This document shows positions 14,216 to 21,912 of a DNA stretch of 32,915 bases, piece after piece. The number at the start of each line of letters is the position of its first letter. Position 1 is the stretch's first letter. Location: assembly GCA_903863845.1 (NCBI GenBank), contig CAIPDP010000019.1:1-32915 (forward strand), given 5' to 3'. A program made the translations under genes and the position numbers. Under the pieces are notes generated by a model, which worked only from the letters and a program-made list of their open reading frames with translations, was not told the DNA's origin and did not search any database. Origin of the DNA: an uncultured Mucilaginibacter sp. GTDB lineage: Bacteria; Bacteroidota; Bacteroidia; Sphingobacteriales; Sphingobacteriaceae.

Positions 14216-15991
14216 ATGGGTGATTTTAATGATTTTAACAATCCGCAGGTTGCGGCATTGCCCGCCCATTTAAAGCAATTTATAGTAGATCAGCACTACG
14301 AACATTATACGCCTATTGATCATGCGGTGTGGCGTTACGTAATGCGGCAGAACTATAGTTACCTTAAGGATGTGGCTTACTACCCCTATATCCCGGGATT
14401 ACTGAAAGCTGGTCTGACTATCGAAAAAATACCGAGCCTGCAGGAAATGAACGATGCACTCGGTAAAATTGGCTGGGGTGCGGTAACAGTAGACGGGTTT
14501 ATTCCTCCTGCGGCATTTATGGAGTACCAGGCCTGCCGTGTGTTAGTTATTGCAGCCGATATTCGTCAATTGAAACATATTGAATATACGCCGGCTCCTG
14601 ATATCATTCATGAGTCGGCCGGGCATGCCCCGATCATTGCTGATAGCGATTATAACGGGTACCTGAGCTATTTTGGATCAATAGGGGCTAAAGCCATGTT
14701 TTCAGCTGAGGACTTTGATTTATATGATGCGATACGGACACTTTCAATTTTAAAAGAAATGCCGGATGCCGATCCTGATGATATTCAAAAAGCATCAGAA
14801 CTGGTGGAATACCGCCAGAAAAATATGGGCAAGCCGTCCGAAATGGCGCTTTTGAGCCGTTTGCATTGGTGGACCGTAGAGTATGGCCTGATAGGAACTC
14901 TTGAAAACCCCAAAATTTACGGAGCAGGACTATTATCATCCATCGGTGAAAGTGTAACCTGCATGCAAACGGAAGTTGAAAAACTCTGGTATACTATTGG
15001 CGCCGTTAATTATCCTTACGATATCACTAAGCCCCAACCGCAATTGTTTGTAACACCCACTTTTCAAAACCTGGTTGATGTGCTGGAAGAATTTGCCAAT
15101 GGGATGGCATTCAGGGTAGGTGGTGCTTTTGGTTTGCGAAAGGCTGCAGAAAGTAAATATCCTTGTACAGGCGTGTTTAGTTCCGGATTACAGGTATCGG
15201 GAGTAATAACCGATTTTAACAATTCAGGTGAGCAGGTTTCGTTCGTCAAAACATCCGGCCCTTCGACGCTCTCCTACAATAATAACGTATTGCAAGGGCA
15301 CAGAAAAGATTATCACGCTGATGGTTTTAGCTCACCAGTAGGAAAACTCAAAGGAATAAGGGTGCCATTGGAAGATTTTTCTCTTTCTGATTTATCCGCA
15401 ATCGGTATTGAAAAAGGTAAAAAGGCAGCTATTGAATTTGAAAGTGGAATACAGGTGAGCGGCATGGTTAGCGAAATTCTGATCAGGAACAATAAGGTAT
15501 TGATCATTTCATTTACCGATTGTACCGTTCAGGATCAAAATAAAAAAATTCTTTTCGATCCCTCATGGGGTATATACGATATGGCAGTAGGTGAAAAGAT
15601 CGTATCGGTTTTTTGTGGGGCTGCTGACAAAGGTGCTTTTGAAGAGATACCTCTAATTTCAAATACAGGCACCTACCATACGCAATATGACGCAAATACG
15701 CTGGATTTACATCAGCTTTACAGGCAAGTCCGAAACAGGCGCTACGGCATAGGTGATGACAAACTTTTGGTCGAAATTTGGGATCGACTGAAAAAAAATC
15801 ATTCCGAAGATTGGTTATGTGCACTAGAGATTCTGGAGATCCTAGATCATGAAGGAATCAAACATGAACTGGCTATTGAGATCAGAACATTCCTCGAAAA
15901 TAAAATGCAAACTGAACCCGAGCTTAGTAAATTGATCAATGATGGTTTTTATCTTATCAAACATCCTGTTGAACAAAAGCTGGTGATTTAA
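14216..15991 (+). CDS. Aromatic amino acid hydroxylase (phenylalanine 4-monooxygenase type), long form
   Basis: Probably hydroxylates phenylalanine to tyrosine with tetrahydrobiopterin, O2 and Fe(II), feeding the homogentisate pathway at 89-3969. The 591-residue protein has the biopterin-dependent hydroxylase core in the N-terminal half. Iron ligands are H132 and H137 (PDIIHESAGHAP) and E222 (HWWTVEYGLIG). The interval H137-E222 is 85 residues against about 40 in human and Chromobacterium enzymes, so roughly 45 residues are inserted (about 160-205). After residue 310 follow about 280 residues that I cannot assign; they are not the N-terminal ACT regulatory domain of animal enzymes. I recall similar long forms in Bacillus cereus relatives and other Bacteroidota. 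The SDR gene follows after 23 bp. Confidence 0.88.
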   Translation: MGDFNDFNNPQVAALPAHLKQFIVDQHYEHYTPIDHAVWRYVMRQNYSYLKDVAYYPYIPGLLKAGLTIEKIPSLQEMNDALGKIGWGAVTVDGFIPPAAFMEYQACRVLVIAADIRQLKHIEYTPAPDIIHESAGHAPIIADSDYNGYLSYFGSIGAKAMFSAEDFDLYDAIRTLSILKEMPDADPDDIQKASELVEYRQKNMGKPSEMALLSRLHWWTVEYGLIGTLENPKIYGAGLLSSIGESVTCMQTEVEKLWYTIGAVNYPYDITKPQPQLFVTPTFQNLVDVLEEFANGMAFRVGGAFGLRKAAESKYPCTGVFSSGLQVSGVITDFNNSGEQVSFVKTSGPSTLSYNNNVLQGHRKDYHADGFSSPVGKLKGIRVPLEDFSLSDLSAIGIEKGKKAAIEFESGIQVSGMVSEILIRNNKVLIISFTDCTVQDQNKKILFDPSWGIYDMAVGEKIVSVFCGAADKGAFEEIPLISNTGTYHTQYDANTLDLHQLYRQVRNRRYGIGDDKLLVEIWDRLKKNHSEDWLCALEILEILDHEGIKHELAIEIRTFLENKMQTEPELSKLINDGFYLIKHPVEQKLVI

Positions 15992-16014
15992 GATTTTTAA
16001 TATCTTAGCCTTCC

Positions 16015-16719
16015 ATGAACATCGTTATAACAGGAGCAAGCAGCGGCGTTGGTTTTGAGGCCGTATTAGAACTTGTTTTGTCCAATAAACACAAGATAAT
16101 AGCCCTTGCCAGGTCCGAAAAAAAATTGGCAAAGCTACTTGAAATTGCCCGTGGATTAAACCCTGAATGTAAACTATATCCTATAGCTTTTGATATTGTA
16201 CACGATGATTATGATGGTTTGCTTCAGTTTATTGCCAGCCAATTTGATAACCGGGTTGATGTTTTGATCAACAATGCCGGTACACTGATCAATAAACCCT
16301 TTGAAGAATTGGGGGAGAGTGATTTTGTTGAAATGCTGCAAAGTAATTTCATCGGGCATGTACGCATCACCCAAAGTTTACTGCCATTAATGGGCCCTGA
16401 TTCGCATATAGTTAATATCGGCAGTATGGGCGGTTTTCAGGGAAGTGCTAAATTTCCCGGGCTTTCAGCTTATTCTGCCAGTAAAGCGGCATTGCATACG
16501 TTCACCGAATGTTTGGCACAGGAATTAACCGAAAAGCAAATCAAAGTCAATTGCCTGGCTCTCGGCTCGGCGCAGACCGAGATGCTCGAGAAAGCTTTTC
16601 CAGGCTACCAATCGCCAGTAATGGCTTTCGAAATGGGTAAATATATTGCGGATTTTTCGCTGACCGGTCATAAGTTCTTTAATGGTAAAATTATTCCGGT
16701 TGCTATGTCTAATCCCTGA
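16015..16719 (+). CDS. Short-chain dehydrogenase/reductase
   Basis: The 234-residue classical SDR has the nucleotide-binding TGASSGVG motif (6-13), NNAG (86-89), catalytic S137 and the Y153-x-x-x-K157 pair, so it should be an active NAD(P)-dependent oxidoreductase. It starts 23 bp after the aromatic hydroxylase on the same strand and is probably co-transcribed. A role in recycling the pterin cofactor (dihydropteridine reductase or pterin reductase activity) is a reasonable guess from context, since some SDRs do this, but the sequence alone does not show the substrate. Confidence 0.88.
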   Translation: MNIVITGASSGVGFEAVLELVLSNKHKIIALARSEKKLAKLLEIARGLNPECKLYPIAFDIVHDDYDGLLQFIASQFDNRVDVLINNAGTLINKPFEELGESDFVEMLQSNFIGHVRITQSLLPLMGPDSHIVNIGSMGGFQGSAKFPGLSAYSASKAALHTFTECLAQELTEKQIKVNCLALGSAQTEMLEKAFPGYQSPVMAFEMGKYIADFSLTGHKFFNGKIIPVAMSNP

Positions 16720-16788
16720 AATTTTTAAACGTCAGCATTCATAATAAGCAATTTTTTATTGTATTTTTACTTACAACCGCTGGCTTTT

Positions 16789-18219
16789 ATGGATCAACGC
16801 CTTGCCTATTTATTGAACCAGTCAAACGATATTTTTTGCGTCGCTGGCAATACGGGAGATATAAAATCGACCAACGCTTCATGGCGGTATTTTACAGGCT
16901 ATACAGAAAATGATAGCCCGGGGAAAAATCTGGTCGACCTTGCTCACCCTGACGACAGGAACCGCTTTGCGGAATTGCTGAGCAGTATTAATAGATTAAA
17001 AAATATTAATGATTTCGCAGTTCGGATAAAAACAGCTGCCAATTTGTACATAACCGTCAACTGGACCTTCAGCTTTGATAGCGACGAACAGTTGTTATAT
17101 GCTTGTGGTACATGTACCGCCGAAAATCTAAATATCCGCAATGCCCAGAATATCTCTGATAAGGTTCAGCATGTTCTGGCAAATTTGACGGAGGGCTTTT
17201 TTATGCTCGACCGCAACTGGCGGATCAATGCTTTTAATCCTGCATTTCAGAAAATGCTGCGCAAGCCGGAAGCTGAGCTTTATGGAGCTGATTTTAGGCT
17301 ATTAGAAAGTATGGCTGTAGAAGAAGAGATTTTGCCTGCTTTTGAAAGTGTGTTCAGCAATCAGATCGCAAAGTCATTGCAGTATTACGATAAGAATTGT
17401 AAAGGCTGGTTACGGATAAATATTTATGCCTACAAAGACGAACTGATTGTTTTTGTACGGGATATCAGTTATATCAAAATAGAACAACTGATACTTGAAT
17501 TGGAAAAGAAAGTATTGGTGTTAAGCTTTATTCCCGAGTATACACTGGCACGAATGGCTCATGAGCTATTGGTTGGAATCGAACGAATATTTCCGGAAAT
17601 GTATTGTTCAATTCTAGAGCTAGACAGCGAACAGGAAAAAGTATATCACCTTGCGGCTCCCAGGCTTCCCGCCAACTATTGTGAGGCGATCAATGGTTCT
17701 GCGATAGGCCCTGATGCCGGGTCGTGCGGTACTGCTGCCTATCACCGCGAACAGGTAATAGTAAGCGATATAGCCAATAGCCGTTTATGGGATAATTATA
17801 AGGATTTGATCCTGCCTTATGGCTTTAAAGCCTGCTGGTCGACTCCTGTTATCAGCGGCAGGAGCGCGAAAGTTCTGGCGACCTTTGCTATATATTATGA
17901 TACGATAAGGGAGCCGGGTAAAGACGAATTGCGCATGATCGAGCGCACTGTAAATTTGATCCGTACCCTGATCGAAAACAAAAGGAACGAGGAGCATCTT
18001 TTAGATCAAACCCGCCGCTTGCAGGATATTGCAGCGATAAGCTCGCATCATATCCGACGCCCTGTTGCTACCATCATGGGACTGGTCAACTTATTTGACA
18101 AAAAGAATACAGCAAACCCCCTGAACAAAGATATTATTGAGCACCTGGAAACTACGGCTTTGGAATTGGATGATGTGATCCATGTAATTGTAGAAAAGAC
18201 GATCAATATTGATCACTAA
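16789..18219 (+). CDS. PAS-PAS-GAF signalling protein with phosphoacceptor helix but no ATPase domain
   Basis: The 476-residue soluble protein has a PAS domain (about 5-118), a second PAS (about 123-232), and a GAF domain (about 258-398, with DAGSCGTAAY). A C-terminal dimerisation helix pair carries SSHHIRRPVATIMGL, where H420 is the presumed phosphoacceptor. The protein stops at residue 476, directly after the second helix, and the next 400 bp contain no ATPase domain in any frame. The motif has H421 where E or D normally follows the phospho-His. It may be a phosphotransfer or regulatory partner rather than a kinase. I use the ATG at 16789; a TTG at 16759 would add ten residues. Confidence 0.82.
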   Translation: MDQRLAYLLNQSNDIFCVAGNTGDIKSTNASWRYFTGYTENDSPGKNLVDLAHPDDRNRFAELLSSINRLKNINDFAVRIKTAANLYITVNWTFSFDSDEQLLYACGTCTAENLNIRNAQNISDKVQHVLANLTEGFFMLDRNWRINAFNPAFQKMLRKPEAELYGADFRLLESMAVEEEILPAFESVFSNQIAKSLQYYDKNCKGWLRINIYAYKDELIVFVRDISYIKIEQLILELEKKVLVLSFIPEYTLARMAHELLVGIERIFPEMYCSILELDSEQEKVYHLAAPRLPANYCEAINGSAIGPDAGSCGTAAYHREQVIVSDIANSRLWDNYKDLILPYGFKACWSTPVISGRSAKVLATFAIYYDTIREPGKDELRMIERTVNLIRTLIENKRNEEHLLDQTRRLQDIAAISSHHIRRPVATIMGLVNLFDKKNTANPLNKDIIEHLETTALELDDVIHVIVEKTINIDH

Positions 18220-18313
18220 TGGCTATTACTTTAACCAGTTAGATTCGCTATTTTAAGAGGAAAAACAATAAAACCAGCCTGGCACCAACCTGCCCGATCC
18301 TAAAGTTGAATAT

Positions 18314-18555
18314 TCATTTTAGGGTATCTGCTTTTAACTCACCTTTATTCCTGCTTAGATCGAATTTGATATTAGTAAGGTCATACCATTCCAGGGCAAT
18401 AACATTATTAGTTGCGAGTGATTTGATATTTGATTCCTTTGCCTGTTCTGCTTGCGGTCTTCATATATAAACATACTATAACTTCCCCATTTATCAGTAA
18501 GCAGTTTATCAAGGCGGGCTGTTACTTTTGCTTCCCAGCACGTATCAAATATAAT
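18314..18555 (-). pseudogene. Frameshifted remnant of an unidentified gene
   Basis: On the minus strand an open stretch of 35 codons (18555-18451, including CWEAKVTARLDKLLTDKWG) runs into a second frame of 44 codons plus stop (18448-18314, including LATNNVIALEWYDLTNIK). The two join if one base was lost at about 18449-18450. Both parts have protein-like composition. A TAA precedes the first part and no start codon is present, so the 5' end is missing too. I do not recognise the family. With the terminator below it accounts for the 405-bp space between the PAS/GAF gene and ssb. Confidence 0.45.
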
Positions 18556-18559
18556 TTAT

Positions 18560-18600
18560 ATAAAAATTTAGCAGGAGGCCGGTAATAAACCGACCCCTGC
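18560..18600 (-). terminator. Terminator after ssb
   Basis: An imperfect hairpin (18571-18600; GCAGG/CCTGC and GG/CC blocks, then CGGT/ACCG around an AATAA loop) is followed leftward by a T-rich stretch. It lies 24 bp past the ssb stop. Confidence 0.6.
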
Positions 18601-18624
18601 GCTATATAAAGGTTAGGTTTGGGA

Positions 18625-18963
18625 CTAATTCTTGGCGCCAAGTTTGATGAACTCGTTCACAACAACTTCGGTGTAATACTTTTTGTTCCCGTCTTTATCC
18701 ACATAAGTACGACTGGTGAGTTTTCCCTCAATAGCAACTTCGTCGCCTTTTTTTAGTATTTCCTCTGCAATTTTTGCCTGTGTACCCCACATTACCAGGT
18801 TGTGCCACTGGGTGTCTGTAATTTTCTCGCCTTTTTCGTTTTTGTAAGTCTCGTTTGTCGCGATTGACATTTTCGCCATCTTACGGTTGTTGTCAAAACT
18901 CTTTACTTCCGGATCCATACCCAGGTTTCCTACCAGGCGTACGCTGTTTCTTAATGTGTTCAT
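18625..18963 (-). CDS. ssb: Single-stranded DNA-binding protein, short form
   Basis: Binds single-stranded DNA through an OB fold. The 112-residue protein begins with the usual SVRLVGNLGMDPEV strand and contains DTQWHNLVMWG (50-60) and EGKLTSRTYVDKDG (79-92). It ends at FIKLGAKN without the long linker and acidic DDDIPF-like tip that recruits partner proteins in housekeeping SSBs, so this is likely an accessory paralogue. It is monocistronic with its own terminator. The upstream region has CAACTTTG on the minus strand, one base off a -7 box. Confidence 0.92.
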   Translation of the reverse strand: MNTLRNSVRLVGNLGMDPEVKSFDNNRKMAKMSIATNETYKNEKGEKITDTQWHNLVMWGTQAKIAEEILKKGDEVAIEGKLTSRTYVDKDGNKKYYTEVVVNEFIKLGAKN

Positions 18964-19075
18964 GATCTTTTAAACTTTAATTTTCTATTCCTTTTCGGTG
19001 AAACAAAGTTGCGGCGAGAAGGAAAAATTATTCGGATATTAATCGTTTATAGTCGATAGTTTCCGTTTGTAAGCG

Positions 19076-19107
19076 TTTGCAAATGGATAAAATGTTGTTT
19101 AACTTTA
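19076..19107 (+). promoter_or_regulatory. Probable promoter of the zinc-ribbon gene
   Basis: TTTG (19076-19079), a 20-bp spacer and TAACTTTA (19100-19107; one mismatch to TAnnTTTG) lie just upstream of the ATG at 19114. Confidence 0.45.
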
Positions 19108-19113
19108 CCTATT

Positions 19114-19479
19114 ATGAGCAATGAAAGATACTGCCTCGACTGCGGAGAGGTGCTTCACGGGCGAGCCGACAAGAAATTTTGCGACGACCAATGCCGCAAC
19201 AATTACAATAACCAATTGAATAGTACAAGTTCAAACCTGGTACGGAATGTAAATAACGTATTGAGAAGAAACCGCCGTATCATGGAGGAGTTAAATCCCG
19301 GAGGTAAAACTAAAACCACCCGGCAAAAGATGGCTGGCAAAGGTTTTAACTTTGAGTATTTTACCAGTTTGTATAATACCCAAAACGGCAAAACCTATTA
19401 TTTTTGCTATGAATATGGCTACCTGCCGCTGGATAATGACGAGTTGCTATTGGTAAAAAAAGAAAAAGAGATCAGTTAA
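19114..19479 (+). CDS. Small zinc-ribbon protein
   Basis: The 121-residue protein opens with a four-cysteine zinc-binding motif, C7-x2-C10 and C23-x3-C27 (YCLDCGE ... KFCDDQCR), similar to DUF2116-type zinc ribbons. A basic middle segment (about 45-75, VLRRNRRIMEE and KTKTTRQKMAGKG) and a C-terminal Tyr/Phe-rich part follow. The basic region after a zinc ribbon suggests nucleic acid contact, but no function is established. Its stop overlaps the 3' end of the convergent dienelactone hydrolase gene by 4 bp. Confidence 0.75.
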   Translation: MSNERYCLDCGEVLHGRADKKFCDDQCRNNYNNQLNSTSSNLVRNVNNVLRRNRRIMEELNPGGKTKTTRQKMAGKGFNFEYFTSLYNTQNGKTYYFCYEYGYLPLDNDELLLVKKEKEIS

Positions 19480-20174
19480 TTATTGGCCAGGAAAGCCAGT
19501 GTGAGAGCCCAGGCTTCTTCAGATGCGGCTTTATTATAGGAAGCACGGGCATCACAATTAAAGCCATGGTCGGCATACGATATTTTGACATTTAGAAAAT
19601 CTTTTCCGGCAGCTTCCATCGCTTTTAATGTGGTATGAATATTTTCTGATTTGATGTGTTGATCTAAACCTCCCCAATAAAATAATTGTTTGGCATGCAG
19701 GTTAGCACACCTGTCGATCATGTTATCGATACCGCCGCCGTAATAAGACACTGATCCTTTAACCGGTAAAATACTATTGGTGATAAAGGATACGCGGCCC
19801 CCTAAACAATAGCCCACACAATAGATCCTTTCAGCGTCTACATTTGTCTGGCTGCTGAGCCAATCCCAGGTTGCACGCACGTCCTCCTCAATATTTGTCT
19901 GCGACATTGCATAAATATGCTGCCTTACAGTATCAAAATCAGTATAACTTGCTTCAAAACCAACAGGAGCAGTTCGGTGAAATAATTCGGGGCAAATCGC
20001 AGCATATCCCGCTGCAGCAAAACGCTCTGTAACTTTACGCATATGCTCATTTACGCCAAATGCTTCCTGAAAAACCATAATGCCGGGTAACTTGCCGGAA
20101 GTGCTATTAGGAAATGCCGTAAATGCAGCCATTTCGGTCCCATCAGATACATTGAGCGTGATATAATTTTCCAT
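19476..20174 (-). CDS. Dienelactone hydrolase family protein
   Basis: Cytoplasmic alpha/beta hydrolase of 232 residues. The cysteine-based triad of dienelactone hydrolases is complete: C123 in GYCLGGR, D171 in GGLDQHI and H203 in YADHGFNCD, with E37 in VFQEAFG as the residue that holds the cysteine in the resting enzyme. The in vivo substrate is unknown; such enzymes act on dienelactones in aromatic ring cleavage and on other small esters. It is divergent from an ene-reductase gene; the 143-bp region between them carries two small palindromes. Confidence 0.9.
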   Translation of the reverse strand: MENYITLNVSDGTEMAAFTAFPNSTSGKLPGIMVFQEAFGVNEHMRKVTERFAAAGYAAICPELFHRTAPVGFEASYTDFDTVRQHIYAMSQTNIEEDVRATWDWLSSQTNVDAERIYCVGYCLGGRVSFITNSILPVKGSVSYYGGGIDNMIDRCANLHAKQLFYWGGLDQHIKSENIHTTLKAMEAAGKDFLNVKISYADHGFNCDARASYNKAASEEAWALTLAFLANN

Positions 20175-20234
20175 TGTCGCGGTTTGATAAGCGAAATTAA
20201 TGCAATGTTCAGGTTTTTAAAGTTAAATCGCCAA

Positions 20235-20302
20235 TTTGTGACAAAACGCGCCGATTTTACAAAACTGTGAAGCGGCCTTGTTGTTAAACCACAATATTTG
20301 TG
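20235..20302. promoter_or_regulatory. Two small palindromes in the divergent region
   Basis: TTTGT-G-ACAAA (20235-20245) and CACAA-TAT-TTGTG (20290-20302) are perfect inverted repeats with related TTTGTG/CACAAA half-sites, lying between the divergent hydrolase and ene-reductase genes. They may be operator sites of a shared regulator; short palindromes of AT-rich DNA can also arise by chance. Confidence 0.35.
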
Positions 20303-20317
20303 CAAACAAAATTTTCT

Positions 20318-21388
20318 ATGACTCACCTATTTACACCGCTAAAAATAAAAAATACCGAATGTAAAAATCGCATCATGGTATCGCCGATGTGCGAATATTC
20401 TAGTAGCGACGGCTTTGCGAACGACTGGCACATGGTACATCTGGGGAGCTTCGCGGTAGGAGGAGCTTCGCTTATCATTACCGAAGCCACAGCAGTTTCA
20501 CCCGAAGGGAGGATCAGTCCAGATGACCTTGGGATTTGGAAAGATGAGCATATCGACAAACTCAAACAGATCAATAATTTTATTCATGAGCAGGGCTCGT
20601 TGTCGGCTGTACAACTGGCCCATGCTGGCCGGAAAGCCAGCCACAATTTACCCTGGAAAGGCGGAACACAAATTCCTTCAGATGCCGACGAAGGATGGAA
20701 AACATTAGGCCCCAGTGCCCTGCCATTTTTAGAAAAAGAAGAAGCGCCGGAAGCAATAGACAAAGCTTGTATCGAGAAAGTTAAAGCTGATTTTAAAGCC
20801 GCCGCCGCAAGAGCCTTAGCGGCAGGTTTTGATGTGATCGAGATCCATGCTGCACATGGATACCTTATACACGAATTTTATTCGCCTTTGAGCAATCATC
20901 GGACCGATGAATATGGAGGTTCTTTTGAGAATAGGATCAGGCTGCTATTAGAAATAATTGATTCTGTTAAAGAAGCCTGGCCGCTGGATAAGCCATTATT
21001 TGTTCGGATTTCCGCAACAGATTGGACCGAGGGTGGTTGGACTGCCGAAGAATCAGTACAATTGGCGAAGGAAATGAAAGCAATAGGAGTCGATTTTGTC
21101 GATTGCTCAACAGGGGGTAACGTAGCATCAGCTAAAATTCCTTTGAAGCCCGGATACCAGGTTGAATTTGCAGAGAAAATTCGCCGGGAAGCCGAAGTTC
21201 TGACCGGAGCAGTGGGTTTGATCACAACACCCGAACAGGCTGATGCTATAATTCGTGATGGACAGGCGGATGCAGTATTATTGGCCCGAGAGTTATTACG
21301 TGATCCGCATTTTCCGCTTCGGGCCGCTCATGTTTTAGGTCATGACATCAAATGGCCATTGCAATATGAAAGAGCTAAATGGCATTAA
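20318..21388 (+). CDS. NADH:flavin oxidoreductase, YqjM-like old yellow enzyme
   Basis: FMN-dependent ene-reductase of 356 residues that reduces activated C=C bonds of electrophiles; cytoplasmic. YqjM-class features are present: C25 and Y27 in PMCEYSS (flavin-tuning cysteine of the class), the substrate-binding pair H177/H180 in HAAHGYLIHEFYSP, and NHRTDEYGGS (193-202). I use the ATG at 20318 (MTHLFTPLKIKN); a GTG at 20300 would add six residues. OsmC-family gene follows after 45 bp on the same strand, and together they suggest defence against reactive electrophiles or peroxides. Confidence 0.93.
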   Translation: MTHLFTPLKIKNTECKNRIMVSPMCEYSSSDGFANDWHMVHLGSFAVGGASLIITEATAVSPEGRISPDDLGIWKDEHIDKLKQINNFIHEQGSLSAVQLAHAGRKASHNLPWKGGTQIPSDADEGWKTLGPSALPFLEKEEAPEAIDKACIEKVKADFKAAAARALAAGFDVIEIHAAHGYLIHEFYSPLSNHRTDEYGGSFENRIRLLLEIIDSVKEAWPLDKPLFVRISATDWTEGGWTAEESVQLAKEMKAIGVDFVDCSTGGNVASAKIPLKPGYQVEFAEKIRREAEVLTGAVGLITTPEQADAIIRDGQADAVLLARELLRDPHFPLRAAHVLGHDIKWPLQYERAKWH

Positions 21389-21433
21389 TTCAAACAGATA
21401 ATAATTACAACCTCATTTTAAAACAAACAAGCT

Positions 21434-21856
21434 ATGAAACGTACAGCAAAAGCCCATTGGAATGGCACTTTTAAAGATGGCCAGGGCGATTTAACCACCC
21501 AAACAACAGCGTTAAACCACACGCAGTATTCATTCAAAACCCGGTTCGAAGACGGAGTTGGTACTAACCCAGAAGAACTGATCGCAGCAGCACATGCAGG
21601 CTGTTTTACGATGGCCGTTAGTTATGCTTTATCTGATGCTGGTTTCGTGCCGGGCAGCCTGGATACCGAAGCAACGCTGGAGCTTGATTTTGCCACACTA
21701 ACCATTACTAATATTCATCTCGAACTTAAAGGGAGCGCCATAACCGGAGTATCGGAAGATAAATTTAAAGAGATAGCTGAAGGTGCAAAAGCTAATTGTA
21801 TCGTTTCAAGGGCATTAAGTGTGCCGATCACTTTGGGCATACAATATATCCAATAA
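21434..21856 (+). CDS. OsmC/Ohr-family peroxiredoxin
   Basis: Thiol peroxidase of 140 residues that reduces organic hydroperoxides. The two conserved cysteines are C57 (AHAGCFTMA) and C122 (KANCIVSRA), with R37 and E48 matching the family active site. The sequence resembles the OsmC branch (MKRTAKAHWNG start). It lies 45 bp after the ene-reductase gene and is probably in its operon; a strong shared terminator follows. Confidence 0.93.
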   Translation: MKRTAKAHWNGTFKDGQGDLTTQTTALNHTQYSFKTRFEDGVGTNPEELIAAAHAGCFTMAVSYALSDAGFVPGSLDTEATLELDFATLTITNIHLELKGSAITGVSEDKFKEIAEGAKANCIVSRALSVPITLGIQYIQ

Positions 21857-21867
21857 CAAATTACCAG

Positions 21868-21908
21868 AAAGGAAAGGTACTGCTTATAGGAACGGTATCT
21901 TTCCTTTT
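21868..21908. terminator. Bidirectional terminator, osmC / sulP
   Basis: A 13-bp stem with one G-T wobble pairs 21868-21880 with 21895-21907. A-rich sequence precedes it and TTTT closes it. It lies between two convergent genes and can end transcription from either side. Confidence 0.7.
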
Positions 21909-21912
21909 GAAT

